DNA of 64,000 nucleotides from Candidatus Panguiarchaeum symbiosum. Lineage in GTDB: Archaea; Asgardarchaeota; Njordarchaeia; Njordarchaeales; Panguiarchaeaceae. The DNA is taken from contig JANJXX010000004.1 in assembly GCA_024720975.1 (NCBI GenBank), positions 1 through 64,000 on the forward strand, read 5' to 3'. A model generated the notes under the pieces. The model was given only the letters and a program-made list of their open reading frames with translations. It did not search any database and was not told the origin of the DNA. Made by a program: the position numbers and the translations under genes. This document shows, in pieces, positions 54,643 through 63,594 of this stretch (position 1 is the first letter of the stretch; each line of letters begins with the position of its first letter).

Positions 54643-55265
54643 CTGTCGCTAGTCATTGTCGGAGCTTTTTCAACGTCAAGGAATTTTATAACTAGTACTT
54701 GTTCCTCAATTTTACACCAACTTTTCTCTCTTGGATTATACACATATGCCTTACCTCGAATAGTAATTACCTCCGCTCCATTTGCCTTAAATCTCTCCAG
54801 GATTTTCCCGTGAAAGTATACATTCAAAAAGCTGTAGATCCATCTACTTCTCACACAAGCACTTACATCTCCTACAATCATATGCACTCCACCTTTGAAG
54901 AAACAAAATACTAGAAAATCACGAAACCACGTCACAGCAAAGAAGAATCCAAGATAAATTTTACAGCCTTTTTGCTTGCATAAGACTTCGTTAATGAACC
55001 GGGCTATAGCTAATACTCTATAAGTATTAAGGGAAATATGTATATAGAAACATGTACAAACACTTGATGACGCGATAAAAAATACCAAGTTTTTAAGCCA
55101 AGTTACGAGATATATCACAACAATTGTCGCCAAAAGTAGAAGATTCCTAGTTACAAGATATATTCTTTGGTTGCTTAAGTTTCTTATACTTTTGATTTTT
55201 CGGCTGAATAAAACCGAGTCATAGACGAATATAAAGAGGAATATGCACGCTATTAGTGATATCAT
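54552..55265 (-). CDS. Possible membrane protein, unknown function
   Basis: A 237-residue frame with two to three hydrophobic segments in the first 120 residues, then a charged region (FHGKILERFKANGAEVITIRGKAYVYNPREKSWCKIEEQ) that looks like an acceptable folded domain. Against it: no ribosome-binding site at ATG 55265, and its last 91 nt overlap the radical SAM gene on the other strand. For it: otherwise 670 nt would have no gene and the predicted topology is sensible. No family is recognised. Confidence 0.45.
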   Translation of the reverse strand: MISLIACIFLFIFVYDSVLFSRKIKSIRNLSNQRIYLVTRNLLLLATIVVIYLVTWLKNLVFFIASSSVCTCFYIHISLNTYRVLAIARFINEVLCKQKGCKIYLGFFFAVTWFRDFLVFCFFKGGVHMIVGDVSACVRSRWIYSFLNVYFHGKILERFKANGAEVITIRGKAYVYNPREKSWCKIEEQVLVIKFLDVEKAPTMTSDSQDFIGCRAIFDMGTNEINGHDDKPLASGQ

Positions 55266-55313
55266 TTGTTTATCAACTTCTATTCCGCCAAAACTAAAAT
55301 CATGTAAGTACCT

Positions 55314-55733
55314 TTAGTATTCTCCTAGAACAGAAACTATTATCTTTCTAACGCGTGGTCTTGTGTCGAGTTCGAGGAATACTATCTGTTGCCAGGTGCC
55401 AAGAATTAGCTCTCCATTCCTTATAGGTACCGTTATTGATGGACCTATTATGCTAGCTTTAACGTGTGACCTACCATTATCATCTCCCCATTTCTCATGG
55501 TGGTAATAGTATATATCATTGGGCGCAATTCTCGCTAACGCTAGAGCTAAATCTTTTTTCAAACCTGGCTCGTATTCCATTGTAGTTACTGCCCCTGTTG
55601 ACCCGACTACGAATATGTTAGCAATGCCATTTTTAACTCCTGATTTTGCAATTATCTCTCTAACGTTGTTTGTAATATCAACGATATCATTCTCTCCTTT
55701 AGTCTTGAGTTCAAACTCATCTTGATAAAACAT
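55314..55733 (-). CDS. YjbQ/UPF0047 family protein
   Basis: A 139-residue UPF0047 protein. The family block GSTGAVTTMEYEPGLKKDL, HHEKWGDDNGRSHVKASIIGPS and LGTWQQIVFLELDTRPRVRKIIV is complete, including the His residues thought to bind metal. Members have weak thiamin-phosphate-synthase or phosphatase-like activity. It starts 4 nt downstream of the RibD stop, in the same operon. Confidence 0.9.
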   Translation of the reverse strand: MFYQDEFELKTKGENDIVDITNNVREIIAKSGVKNGIANIFVVGSTGAVTTMEYEPGLKKDLALALARIAPNDIYYYHHEKWGDDNGRSHVKASIIGPSITVPIRNGELILGTWQQIVFLELDTRPRVRKIIVSVLGEY

Positions 55734-55736
55734 CTG

Positions 55737-56465
55737 TTAGCTCACCAGAGAATTGTAAATCACGGAGAAATTGAGAACAATATTGGAGCCACATAATTCT
55801 ACTGCTTCAAGCTTGAGTTTTGGGGAATCCTCAACACTGCAAAAAACTGTTCCTCTGACCATGGATATAGCATTATCTCCAAACAAAACTGGTGATACTG
55901 AGACGCGCAAGTAGTCGACAAGGGCCATTTTAAAGAATGATCCTATTACAAGTCCACCTCCCTCAACCATAAGCACCTTTACGTCGTATTTCTTTCTAAG
56001 ATACATTAAAAGCTGCTTTAAGTCGACCTCATTCTCGCCAAACACTACAACATCAACTCCCAATTCCCTCAACTTATTTATTTTTTCGTGCGAAGCCCTC
56101 TTTGAGGTTGCTATTATTGTCTTTACCTCCGGATGTCTGGTTATAACCTCAGCATCTAAGGGGATTTTACATGTACTATCTAGGACTACCCTCATAGGAT
56201 GTCTGTCGCTTTTATAGTACTTCTCACTAACAGTAAGGTGCGGATTGTCATGCAGTATCGTATTTATCCCAACTAAAATCGCATCCACCAAACTTCGCAA
56301 CTTATGAACTTCAACCTTGTCATCGAAGGATGAGAGTCTTGTCTCCCCACATGCGGACGCTAGTTTTCCATCAAGACTAATGGCGCAACTAACAATTACG
56401 AATGGTCGCCAATCTTTTGGATTCCAAGGAGTTCGCTCGGTGGAATATATAACTTGGCAATGCAT
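55737..56465 (-). CDS. RibD-type pyrimidine reductase (riboflavin synthesis)
   Basis: A 242-residue RibD_C domain protein, the archaeal 2,5-diamino-6-ribosylamino-pyrimidinone phosphate reductase. AISLDGKLASACGETRLS, VDAILVGINTILHDNPHLTV, VLDSTCKIPLDAEVI and LMVEGGGLVIGSFFKMALVDYLRVSVSPVLFG are characteristic, with NADPH-binding. The N-terminal deaminase half of bacterial RibD is absent, normal for archaea. It belongs to the riboflavin pathway with ribH at 17.5 kb. The ATG 56465 start is chosen because it gives the usual N-terminus; GTG 56474 is also possible. Confidence 0.88.
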   Translation of the reverse strand: MHCQVIYSTERTPWNPKDWRPFVIVSCAISLDGKLASACGETRLSSFDDKVEVHKLRSLVDAILVGINTILHDNPHLTVSEKYYKSDRHPMRVVLDSTCKIPLDAEVITRHPEVKTIIATSKRASHEKINKLRELGVDVVVFGENEVDLKQLLMYLRKKYDVKVLMVEGGGLVIGSFFKMALVDYLRVSVSPVLFGDNAISMVRGTVFCSVEDSPKLKLEAVELCGSNIVLNFSVIYNSLVS

Positions 56466-56830
56466 TCTAGTCACGGCATTTAGCCTCGATAATCATCAAC
56501 GCTACCTATAGAAACATTAATTCATTGAGGACTCAAAAAGTACTAAAAGCTTCATCAAAGCAACACTTAACTAAACCTTTAAACCAAGAAATTAAACTGA
56601 TAGAGCTAACCGAATGGATATTATAAGCGAGACTAGTTTACAAGTAAGACTTAATTCTAGAGGCGCTAACAGTTCTAAAAGCTCCAGCGGGGGTATTACA
56701 ACTGCACAAATAAAATTTATTATCATGACTCTTATGAAAGTTTGTGAATGTAAATTACTCAAGTCGCAGAGTTAGGTGTATGAGAATGCCATGCTCAGGA
56801 TGCCAGTAAACCTGACGAGACAAGGCGAGT
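56466..56830. other. Divergent intergenic region
   Basis: About 365 nt between the leftward riboflavin gene and the rightward transporter. No ORF with a ribosome-binding site, tRNA or hairpin array was found. A/T-rich tracts around 56600-56640 and 56700-56735 may contain promoter elements. Confidence 0.45.
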
Positions 56831-58006
56831 ATGATGAACTCAGAAGAGGTTAAACCGAATAGACAACACAGCTTTTTTGTTCAGTCCACGTTTGCATTAG
56901 GTTTTAGCGCCGGGAGGTTAATTGCTGGGGGACTTTTGGAACATTATTTAGGAGTAGCTCTCTTCAAAAGCTGGGCCATCGCTATTTATCCCGTAGTTCT
57001 AACAACTAGAGGTGCTTTAAATGGAATTCTAGCTGCTAGACTAAGTACGGGTCTTAATATAGGACTTATAAAACCTAGTTTTAGAGGTAGTACAGGCTGC
57101 TATCATGCTATCGTCTCGTCCCTCATGGCACTTTCAATGATTGTGAGCCTTATTTTAAGTGTTATAGCTTTGTTACTAACGGGCACACCAATAAGTGAAT
57201 TTCCTTTAATACTAGCCATATGCATATCAATCCAGGCCTTAACTCTGCTTTTGACAGAACCTCTTACATCCGCCGCTGGTTTTCTTGCTTTTAAGAAAGG
57301 TTTAGATCCAGATGCAATGTTGTATCCAATATCCTCGACTATAGCAGACATATGGGCCACTAGTTCATATATCATAGTCCTATCGCTTGTTTTTTTCTTC
57401 CCGGGTGGAGTTCTATTGACTTATATCATTGCTATAGCAACTATCATAGTCACTGTAATCTTCGCTTTCATTTCTAGGAGAGAGGCTGAGTACTGGAGAA
57501 CCTTGGAAGAGAGCTCATTAACAATAATATTAGTAACTTTTATATCCACGCTCTCAGGCTACGCTCTCTTTGGTATAAGATCTAAAATTGGAGAATTCCC
57601 GGGAGTTTTGTTGGTTTACCCTGCCTTGATAGGCACTTTAGGAGACATCGTCGCTATATTTGGTTCACTATCCACCACGAGAATCTTCTTAGGAGCTGTC
57701 GAAAGAAAATTGTCTAGAGTTCTTGCCCAAGTAAGGGACATAATTCAATTGTGGCTATCAGCCATGATATACTTTACAATGTATGGTTTAATAGCCTATT
57801 TCTTTAGTAGAGAAATTTCGAGGCTCCTCATTTCATTGATTTCTTTCAACATGGTATTTCCAGTAGTGATCACATTGGCCTCGATTGTGGCAATCCTAAC
57901 TTTTAAGAGAGGTTGGAATCCCGACAATTTTGTGATCCCCATAGAAACTACTCTTACTGATGTGATTATGACAGTCTCTATTGCTCTGCTTATTACAATC
58001 CTGTAG
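56831..58006 (+). CDS. SLC41/MgtE-type divalent cation transporter
   Basis: A 391-residue membrane protein with two copies of the MgtE integral-membrane domain: YPVVLTTRGALNGILAARLSTGLNIGLI in the first, YPALIGTLGDIVAIFGSLSTTRIFLG in the second, each with the helical TRGxLxG-type pore loop, and GLDPDAMLYPISSTIADIWATSSYI/GWNPDNFVIPIETTLTDVIMT as paired end motifs. No N or CBS domain is present, so it resembles SLC41 more than bacterial MgtE. It should move Mg2+ or a related ion. Start ATG 56831 or 56834. Confidence 0.82.
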   Translation: MMNSEEVKPNRQHSFFVQSTFALGFSAGRLIAGGLLEHYLGVALFKSWAIAIYPVVLTTRGALNGILAARLSTGLNIGLIKPSFRGSTGCYHAIVSSLMALSMIVSLILSVIALLLTGTPISEFPLILAICISIQALTLLLTEPLTSAAGFLAFKKGLDPDAMLYPISSTIADIWATSSYIIVLSLVFFFPGGVLLTYIIAIATIIVTVIFAFISRREAEYWRTLEESSLTIILVTFISTLSGYALFGIRSKIGEFPGVLLVYPALIGTLGDIVAIFGSLSTTRIFLGAVERKLSRVLAQVRDIIQLWLSAMIYFTMYGLIAYFFSREISRLLISLISFNMVFPVVITLASIVAILTFKRGWNPDNFVIPIETTLTDVIMTVSIALLITIL

Positions 58007-58077
58007 GATGTACGCAAGGAAACTTGTACCATAATACGATATAAAATATAGAGGTAAGTATCTTTTGTACCTTTGGT

Positions 58078-58746
58078 CTACTTGAATTCGCTAATCTGAT
58101 TTTGATCTCTTAAACAGTTTAAAGAATGCTTCTCAGCCTGACTAAAGAATGCTAAACGCTGGAAGGATGTAATTGTTGATCCAATTGTAATTACCAAGCA
58201 AATAATCTCTAAGATGCTCAGACTAACATAACTGAATTGGAACGTTCTATTGCCGAAATACCAGGCAAGAATAATCCCACCGAAGAGCGTTCCAAGCTTC
58301 TCTTTCCTCTCAAATAGTCCGACTCCAAGCGCCTTGACATGTAATTCAGCTTCTCCGCGGGCCCGAATGTAACTAGGTAGAAACATAGCAAGTAATGTTA
58401 GTAGTGCTATCCAAGACCTTACGTAACTGCCTATCATAAGGCCCATGATCATTATACCTTCCACAACTCTATCAGTAGTATTGTCGAGCAGTGTCCCATA
58501 CTTTGATACCTTGCCGGTTGCCCTTGCAATGGCACCATCAAAAACATCAAATATTCCCGCTAGAACTATAATCACAAGCGCCATTAGCAAGTCTCTGTGT
58601 GCAAAGTAGTATAGTGATATGCATGCTATAACCACCGAACTAGCTGTCATCATTGTTGGTGTAAATCCTAACTTAGATAAAACTTTGCCAATGATTATCG
58701 TTTTCCTCTCATAGACTTTTCTGTAATTGGGAGTATATTCCGTCAT
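58078..58746 (-). CDS. CDP-alcohol phosphatidyltransferase (archaetidylinositol-phosphate synthase-like)
   Basis: A 222-residue membrane enzyme with the full signature D-G-x2-A-R-x8-G-x3-D-x3-D (DVFDGAIARATGKVSKYGTLLDNTTDR). It transfers a CDP-archaeol headgroup onto an alcohol. Because an upstream gene encodes a PfkB kinase that could supply phosphorylated polyol, the best guess is an archaetidylinositol-phosphate synthase; serine or glycerol phosphate is also possible. The ATG 58746 overlaps the kinase stop (TAATG), so the two are translationally coupled. Confidence 0.85.
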   Translation of the reverse strand: MTEYTPNYRKVYERKTIIIGKVLSKLGFTPTMMTASSVVIACISLYYFAHRDLLMALVIIVLAGIFDVFDGAIARATGKVSKYGTLLDNTTDRVVEGIMIMGLMIGSYVRSWIALLTLLAMFLPSYIRARGEAELHVKALGVGLFERKEKLGTLFGGIILAWYFGNRTFQFSYVSLSILEIICLVITIGSTITSFQRLAFFSQAEKHSLNCLRDQNQISEFK

Positions 58747-59687
58747 TATTCTAACCTCTTAATTTTGTCAATTAAAGCTTCAAAACGTTGAAAGACTTTC
58801 TTAAAGTCTAGATTAAAATCAGGGCCCACAGATTCTACCATAAATGAGGCAGCTGCCGAAGCGAAAACCGCCGCCTCTAATGGATCATTATGTTTTAGAT
58901 AGTAATATAGAAAAGACCCTCCATAAACGTCTCCGCATCCTGTGGGATCCTTTTCAATTGTTCTATATGCCGGTATGCCGTATACTTTGTCATCGAAACA
59001 TATCACAGAGCCTCTTTCAGCAAGCGTGACTATGCCTATTTTTGCACCAAGTTCTGTCATCTTTTTCACAGCTTTCACTGGGTCTTCTGTCCCGAAAATT
59101 GTCTTTGCCTCATGCTCATTTGGCTTGAATACGTCAACTACTCCAATTAAGTCAAAAAGTGCTGGATTATTGACCCTTCTTACAGTCCTTTCCTCTAAGA
59201 CACGGATGTACCCCTGAGGATCCACCAGTGTCACGCCATCATAACCTTCACTTCTAAGCTCTCTGATTAGCTTTATAGAATCAGCAACCGAGATTTCATC
59301 GAGTATTGGGCCTAGCAATATTGACCTCGACCCGAGAAGAGTATCTCGAGGAATTTTTTCGATGTCTATGGGGTCTGCTCGGCCTATCACTTCAAGAATT
59401 CTATCATTCATTCTCTCATCTATATACTTAAGATAGAATCCCCCTGTTTCCCTAGATTCATAGAATAAAAACTTAACATTGTACTCTGACAGTTTTTGTT
59501 CAGCATACTTCCTAAAGTCTCTTCCGATGGTTCCTATTATAATACTCTCGCCACCAAGCTTACTAACAGCTAATCCAGCGTTGGTAGAACATCCTGAGAG
59601 TACTCTACTATCCGTCTTTACAAATGGTGTCTCTATCACATCGAGGACAGGATTGCCTATTGCTGCAAGGGTATACTTTACCATCAT
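58746..59687 (-). CDS. PfkB-family carbohydrate kinase
   Basis: A 313-residue ribokinase-like enzyme. The N-terminal AIGNPVLDVIETP and GCSTNAGLAVSKLG and the C-terminal DPTGCGDVYGGSF signature with the catalytic Asp are present. It phosphorylates a sugar, nucleoside or inositol. Thermococcal PfkB relatives include myo-inositol 3-kinase, and its tight coupling to a CDP-alcohol transferase favours inositol. ATG 59687 (or 59684) follows AAGGGGATT. Substrate assignment is inference. Confidence 0.87.
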   Translation of the reverse strand: MMVKYTLAAIGNPVLDVIETPFVKTDSRVLSGCSTNAGLAVSKLGGESIIIGTIGRDFRKYAEQKLSEYNVKFLFYESRETGGFYLKYIDERMNDRILEVIGRADPIDIEKIPRDTLLGSRSILLGPILDEISVADSIKLIRELRSEGYDGVTLVDPQGYIRVLEERTVRRVNNPALFDLIGVVDVFKPNEHEAKTIFGTEDPVKAVKKMTELGAKIGIVTLAERGSVICFDDKVYGIPAYRTIEKDPTGCGDVYGGSFLYYYLKHNDPLEAAVFASAAASFMVESVGPDFNLDFKKVFQRFEALIDKIKRLE

Positions 59688-59839
59688 AATCCCCTTATAA
59701 AACCAAGCTCAAAATCCCGAATAACCAATAAGAAATTTAAACTTGTATATTACTGTACTGACCTAGACAACCATATTTGCTCACTCGTAGCATTTAAGTG
59801 AATATTTAGATGACATCTTCGATAACTATTGTGATACAA

Positions 59840-60832
59840 ATGGTAATTGTTGGAATCGACATTGGAGCTACATGGACCAGAATAGCTTTAGCTGATCACA
59901 ATGGGAAGATTATCTCTAAGATAAAGAAAATTGCAACACTTCAAGAGGGAGAAGACAAATTCGACATGCTTAGGAGGATAGAGCTGACAGTAAGAGAACT
60001 ATCGACACAAATTGGCAGTGATATCGAAGCCATAGGTGTCGGAACCATTGGCCCCTTGGATTTGAAAAAGGGCGTTATATTGCATACACCTAATTTGCCC
60101 ATCGAAAATGTTCCGATATTACGCTACCTTAGGGAAAGATTTCGAGTCCCAGTATACATGGTAAATGATTGCACAGCAGCTGTAATAGGGGAGAAGTTCT
60201 TTGGTGTAGGAAGGCATTATGATAATATTGTGTATATAACAATAAGCACAGGCATAGGTGGTGGAGCGATTGTAGACGGAAATGTTCTGTTTGGAAAGGA
60301 TGGAAATGCCGTCGAAATAGGACATGTTGTTGTTGATCATTCTGGAAAATTGAAATGCGGTTGTGGGGGGTATGGACACTGGGAGGCCTATACTTCCGGG
60401 AAGAACATTGGCAAGTTTGTGGATCTCTTGCTTCGTGAATTCTTTAGTGCAGATGAATACAAACTAAGTGTGCTTAGCAAATGCGTTGAATCACCTGTAG
60501 ATCTTAAATACTCACACATAACAAAGGCCGCTAGGGCAAATGACTCGCTGGCACTTAGAATCCTGGATATTGTAGCAAACGTTAATGCGGCAGGTCTAGC
60601 TACAGTAATAAATTCATATGATCCAGATGTGGTTAGTTTTGGAGGTGCTGTTATACTTGAAAATCCACCAGAACTCCTCCTTGAGCCATTAAAGGAGAAA
60701 GTAGTAAAGTTTATTATAAATCGCGAGCCAGAAATTCTTATAACACCGCTTGGAGAGGACATCGTTCTCATGGGTGCTGTAGCCATAGCTTTAGATCCAG
60801 AAGTTATACCGAAAAAATTTAGAGAGCTTTGA
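59840..60832 (+). CDS. ROK-family sugar kinase
   Basis: A 330-residue ROK kinase. It has GIDIGATWTR (phosphate 1), ITISTGIGGGAIVDG, EIGHVVVD and the zinc-type CGCGGYGHWEAYTSGK motif, and FGGAVILENP. Such proteins phosphorylate glucose, N-acetyl sugars or other hexoses with ATP. ATG at 59840 follows TGTGATACAA and gives the usual family N-terminus; the frame opens 10 residues earlier at 59810. It converges with the P-ATPase gene, overlapping by 14 nt. Confidence 0.88.
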   Translation: MVIVGIDIGATWTRIALADHNGKIISKIKKIATLQEGEDKFDMLRRIELTVRELSTQIGSDIEAIGVGTIGPLDLKKGVILHTPNLPIENVPILRYLRERFRVPVYMVNDCTAAVIGEKFFGVGRHYDNIVYITISTGIGGGAIVDGNVLFGKDGNAVEIGHVVVDHSGKLKCGCGGYGHWEAYTSGKNIGKFVDLLLREFFSADEYKLSVLSKCVESPVDLKYSHITKAARANDSLALRILDIVANVNAAGLATVINSYDPDVVSFGGAVILENPPELLLEPLKEKVVKFIINREPEILITPLGEDIVLMGAVAIALDPEVIPKKFREL

Positions 60833-63515
60833 CTAGGTTAACTCTCCTGCAGAAAACTTCTGGTACTATGAGGAAGCCTAGAGTTCCTACTGCTAATATA
60901 GCAATCCAATCTGCAAGTGTCGGTGGATTTAAGTGGAATGCTAATGCTATCGGCGGGACGTATACAATTAGTAGTGTCATTAAAAGGCTTAGAACTACAG
61001 CTGCAAGTAGCAAATTGTTTCCTCTAAAGCCTATTTTGAATACTGATTTGCTCTCGCTTCTCATGTTCCAGATCACTGAGAGCTCAAATAGCACTACCTG
61101 AAGAAAGATTATCGCTCGCACTCTATTTATGTCATTGATTCCAAGGATATTTGTGTAATAGAAGAACGTGAACAATGGCCCTGCCGTGAGTATGATTGTT
61201 GTCACTAAGATAAACAATAATGATCCTGATAGTATGCCCTCACGCGGGTCTCTTGGAGGTCTTGACATAACATCTTCAAAGCTCGGATCCCAAGCAAGAG
61301 CCGTTGCTGGAGGACCATCCGTAACGAGATTAATCCAGAGAATTAGTGCCGGTAGTAAGATTGGTTCTCTAAATAAGAGTACGCCGAGGGTTATTATGAG
61401 TACCTCTCCTATATTACAAGAAAGTAAGAACCTTGCAAACGCCTTTATCTTGTCATAAACACCTCTTCCGAGCTCTATTGCGCGAACTATTGTTGCGAAG
61501 TTATCATCGAGCAGTATCATATCTGCAGCCTCCTTGGAAACCTCCGTTCCCTTTATTCCCATTGCGACACCTATATGGGCCTCTTTCAATGCCGGCGCAT
61601 CATTTACACCGTCCCCAGTAACTGCTACGATTTGACTTTTTCTCTTAAGGGCCCTAACCATTCTGAGCTTATGTTCTGGCATAGCTCTAGCCAGAACTCT
61701 CAGCTTGTCTGCAATTGATTGTAAGTCCTCATCAGAGAGTTTGTCTATGTCTTTACCCTGTAAAATTAATTCACCAGGTTTATACAAGCCTATTTGCTTG
61801 GATATAGCCTCTGCAGTTAATGCATGATCCCCAGTTATCATAATTACATTTATACCGGCTTTTTTGGCTTTTTTCGTGGCTTCGAATACTTCAGGTCTTG
61901 GTGGATCTATCATACCAAAGAGTCCTATGAAAATCAATTTGCTCTCTATTTCATCCTCAGATAGCTTATCAATTTCCATCCCAAAGTCTGATAGATCTCT
62001 ATAAGCCACTGCTAAAACTCTATATCCATCGGAAGCCAGATTGTTGACTATGCTTAGTATCTTCTGTTTTATTTCATCTGATAACGATAAAATGCCATTC
62101 TCTGTTTCAATGCCAACACATCTATCAAGTATTATCTCGGGTGCTCCTTTGGATAATGCATATGGTTTCCCGTCAACAATATTTACGGTTGTCATTCTTT
62201 TGCGCTCGGATGAGAAGGGGATCTCTCTTATTCTTCTATAATGGGCCTCCAATCCAGATTTCAGGATTCCTGCTTTGGCTCCGGCCACAACTATCGCTAG
62301 CTCTGTAGGATCGCCAATAAACTCTCTCTCATGTGCAACATTAGTGCATAGTACACCCGCCATCAGGAGCTTTGAAAGTAGCTTGTTTTCTTCGAGATTA
62401 ACTTCTCTTTCCTCAAAGAGAATCTTCCCATCAAGATTATACCCAACACCTGAGACATCGTACATTTTATCATAGACATAGATCTTCTTTACTGTCATAT
62501 CACCAGTTGTTATAGTTCCAGTTTTATCGGAGCATATCACCGTAACTGATCCTAGTGTTTCCGCAGCTAATAGATATTTCACTAAAGCATTATTTTTAGC
62601 GAGCTTTTTAGCTGCTATTGCTAACGTAATCGTCAATATTGCCGGAAGACCTTCAGGAACTGCTGCTACTGCAAGACTTATTGCAATCATTGCACTTTCA
62701 ACAATCGCTACTAATCCTTTTTCGAAAACTAGTAGCGTCATTAACCCTATGGCTAAGGCCACTACTATTAACGCTATCTTCCTCGCAAAATTTGATAGCT
62801 TAATTTTAAGAGGTGTTACCTCTTCTTCTGCAGCTTCAACTAATCTGGCTATTCTGCCAAATTCGGTATTAAGCCCTGTACCAATAACGATAGCCTTTCC
62901 ATGACCCCTAACAACGGCAGTACCCATATAGACGATGTTCGTCCTATCTGGAATAGGCGTTTCAGGTGGAAGCACACCAGACGTCTTTGTTACTGGGAAT
63001 GATTCTCCCGTAAGAGGTGCCTCGTTTGTCCTTAGCTCCGAGACCTCTATTAGACGGGCGTCTGCAGGAACGACATCACCCTCCTCAAGTAGAATTATAT
63101 CGCCAGGGACGAGCTCCCTTGCGAATACTTCAAAAATTTTTCCATTTCTCATAACGCGTGCTTTTGGTGCTGCATACTGTCTGAGTTTTTCGAGGATATT
63201 TTCAGCTTTATACTCTTGATGCACACTAACGGCTACATTAATGACTACTATTGCAAGTATAACTACGGAATCCACTACAGACTTTTCTATGAAGAGTGAT
63301 ATTAAACATGCTGCTATCAACATAAGAACGAAAATATCTTTAATTTGCTCAAGTAGCATCTCCCATATAGCTTTCCTTTTCTTCACCGGAAGCTCATTAT
63401 ACCCATAAATCTTGAGCCTCTCCTTGGCTTCATCTATGGAGAGACCGTATTCTATATCTACTTTAAGTTCCTCAGCTACTTGCTTTACATCTAAGGCGTG
63501 CCAATTTTTCTCCAT
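60819..63515 (-). CDS. Calcium-type P-type cation ATPase
   Basis: An 898-residue P2-type ATPase. The motifs are an N-terminal cation_ATPase_N, TGESFPV (actuator), PEGL in helix 4 with AAVPEGLPA, the phosphorylation site DKTGTIT, KGAPE (nucleotide binding), MITGDHALTA and VTGDGVNDAPAL. About ten membrane helices are seen and NLVTDGPPATAL near helix 6 carries the acidic cation site, as in SERCA/PMR1-type pumps. It exports Ca2+ or a related ion. ATG at 63515 follows GGTGGGAAGCC. Confidence 0.9.
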   Translation of the reverse strand: MEKNWHALDVKQVAEELKVDIEYGLSIDEAKERLKIYGYNELPVKKRKAIWEMLLEQIKDIFVLMLIAACLISLFIEKSVVDSVVILAIVVINVAVSVHQEYKAENILEKLRQYAAPKARVMRNGKIFEVFARELVPGDIILLEEGDVVPADARLIEVSELRTNEAPLTGESFPVTKTSGVLPPETPIPDRTNIVYMGTAVVRGHGKAIVIGTGLNTEFGRIARLVEAAEEEVTPLKIKLSNFARKIALIVVALAIGLMTLLVFEKGLVAIVESAMIAISLAVAAVPEGLPAILTITLAIAAKKLAKNNALVKYLLAAETLGSVTVICSDKTGTITTGDMTVKKIYVYDKMYDVSGVGYNLDGKILFEEREVNLEENKLLSKLLMAGVLCTNVAHEREFIGDPTELAIVVAGAKAGILKSGLEAHYRRIREIPFSSERKRMTTVNIVDGKPYALSKGAPEIILDRCVGIETENGILSLSDEIKQKILSIVNNLASDGYRVLAVAYRDLSDFGMEIDKLSEDEIESKLIFIGLFGMIDPPRPEVFEATKKAKKAGINVIMITGDHALTAEAISKQIGLYKPGELILQGKDIDKLSDEDLQSIADKLRVLARAMPEHKLRMVRALKRKSQIVAVTGDGVNDAPALKEAHIGVAMGIKGTEVSKEAADMILLDDNFATIVRAIELGRGVYDKIKAFARFLLSCNIGEVLIITLGVLLFREPILLPALILWINLVTDGPPATALAWDPSFEDVMSRPPRDPREGILSGSLLFILVTTIILTAGPLFTFFYYTNILGINDINRVRAIIFLQVVLFELSVIWNMRSESKSVFKIGFRGNNLLLAAVVLSLLMTLLIVYVPPIALAFHLNPPTLADWIAILAVGTLGFLIVPEVFCRRVNLVKAL

Positions 63516-63594
63516 ACGGCTTCCCACCAAGCGCCATCAACAATCTTAAAATACGACAAATTTTGCCAAATTTTAATGCAATGTATTTAATGGA

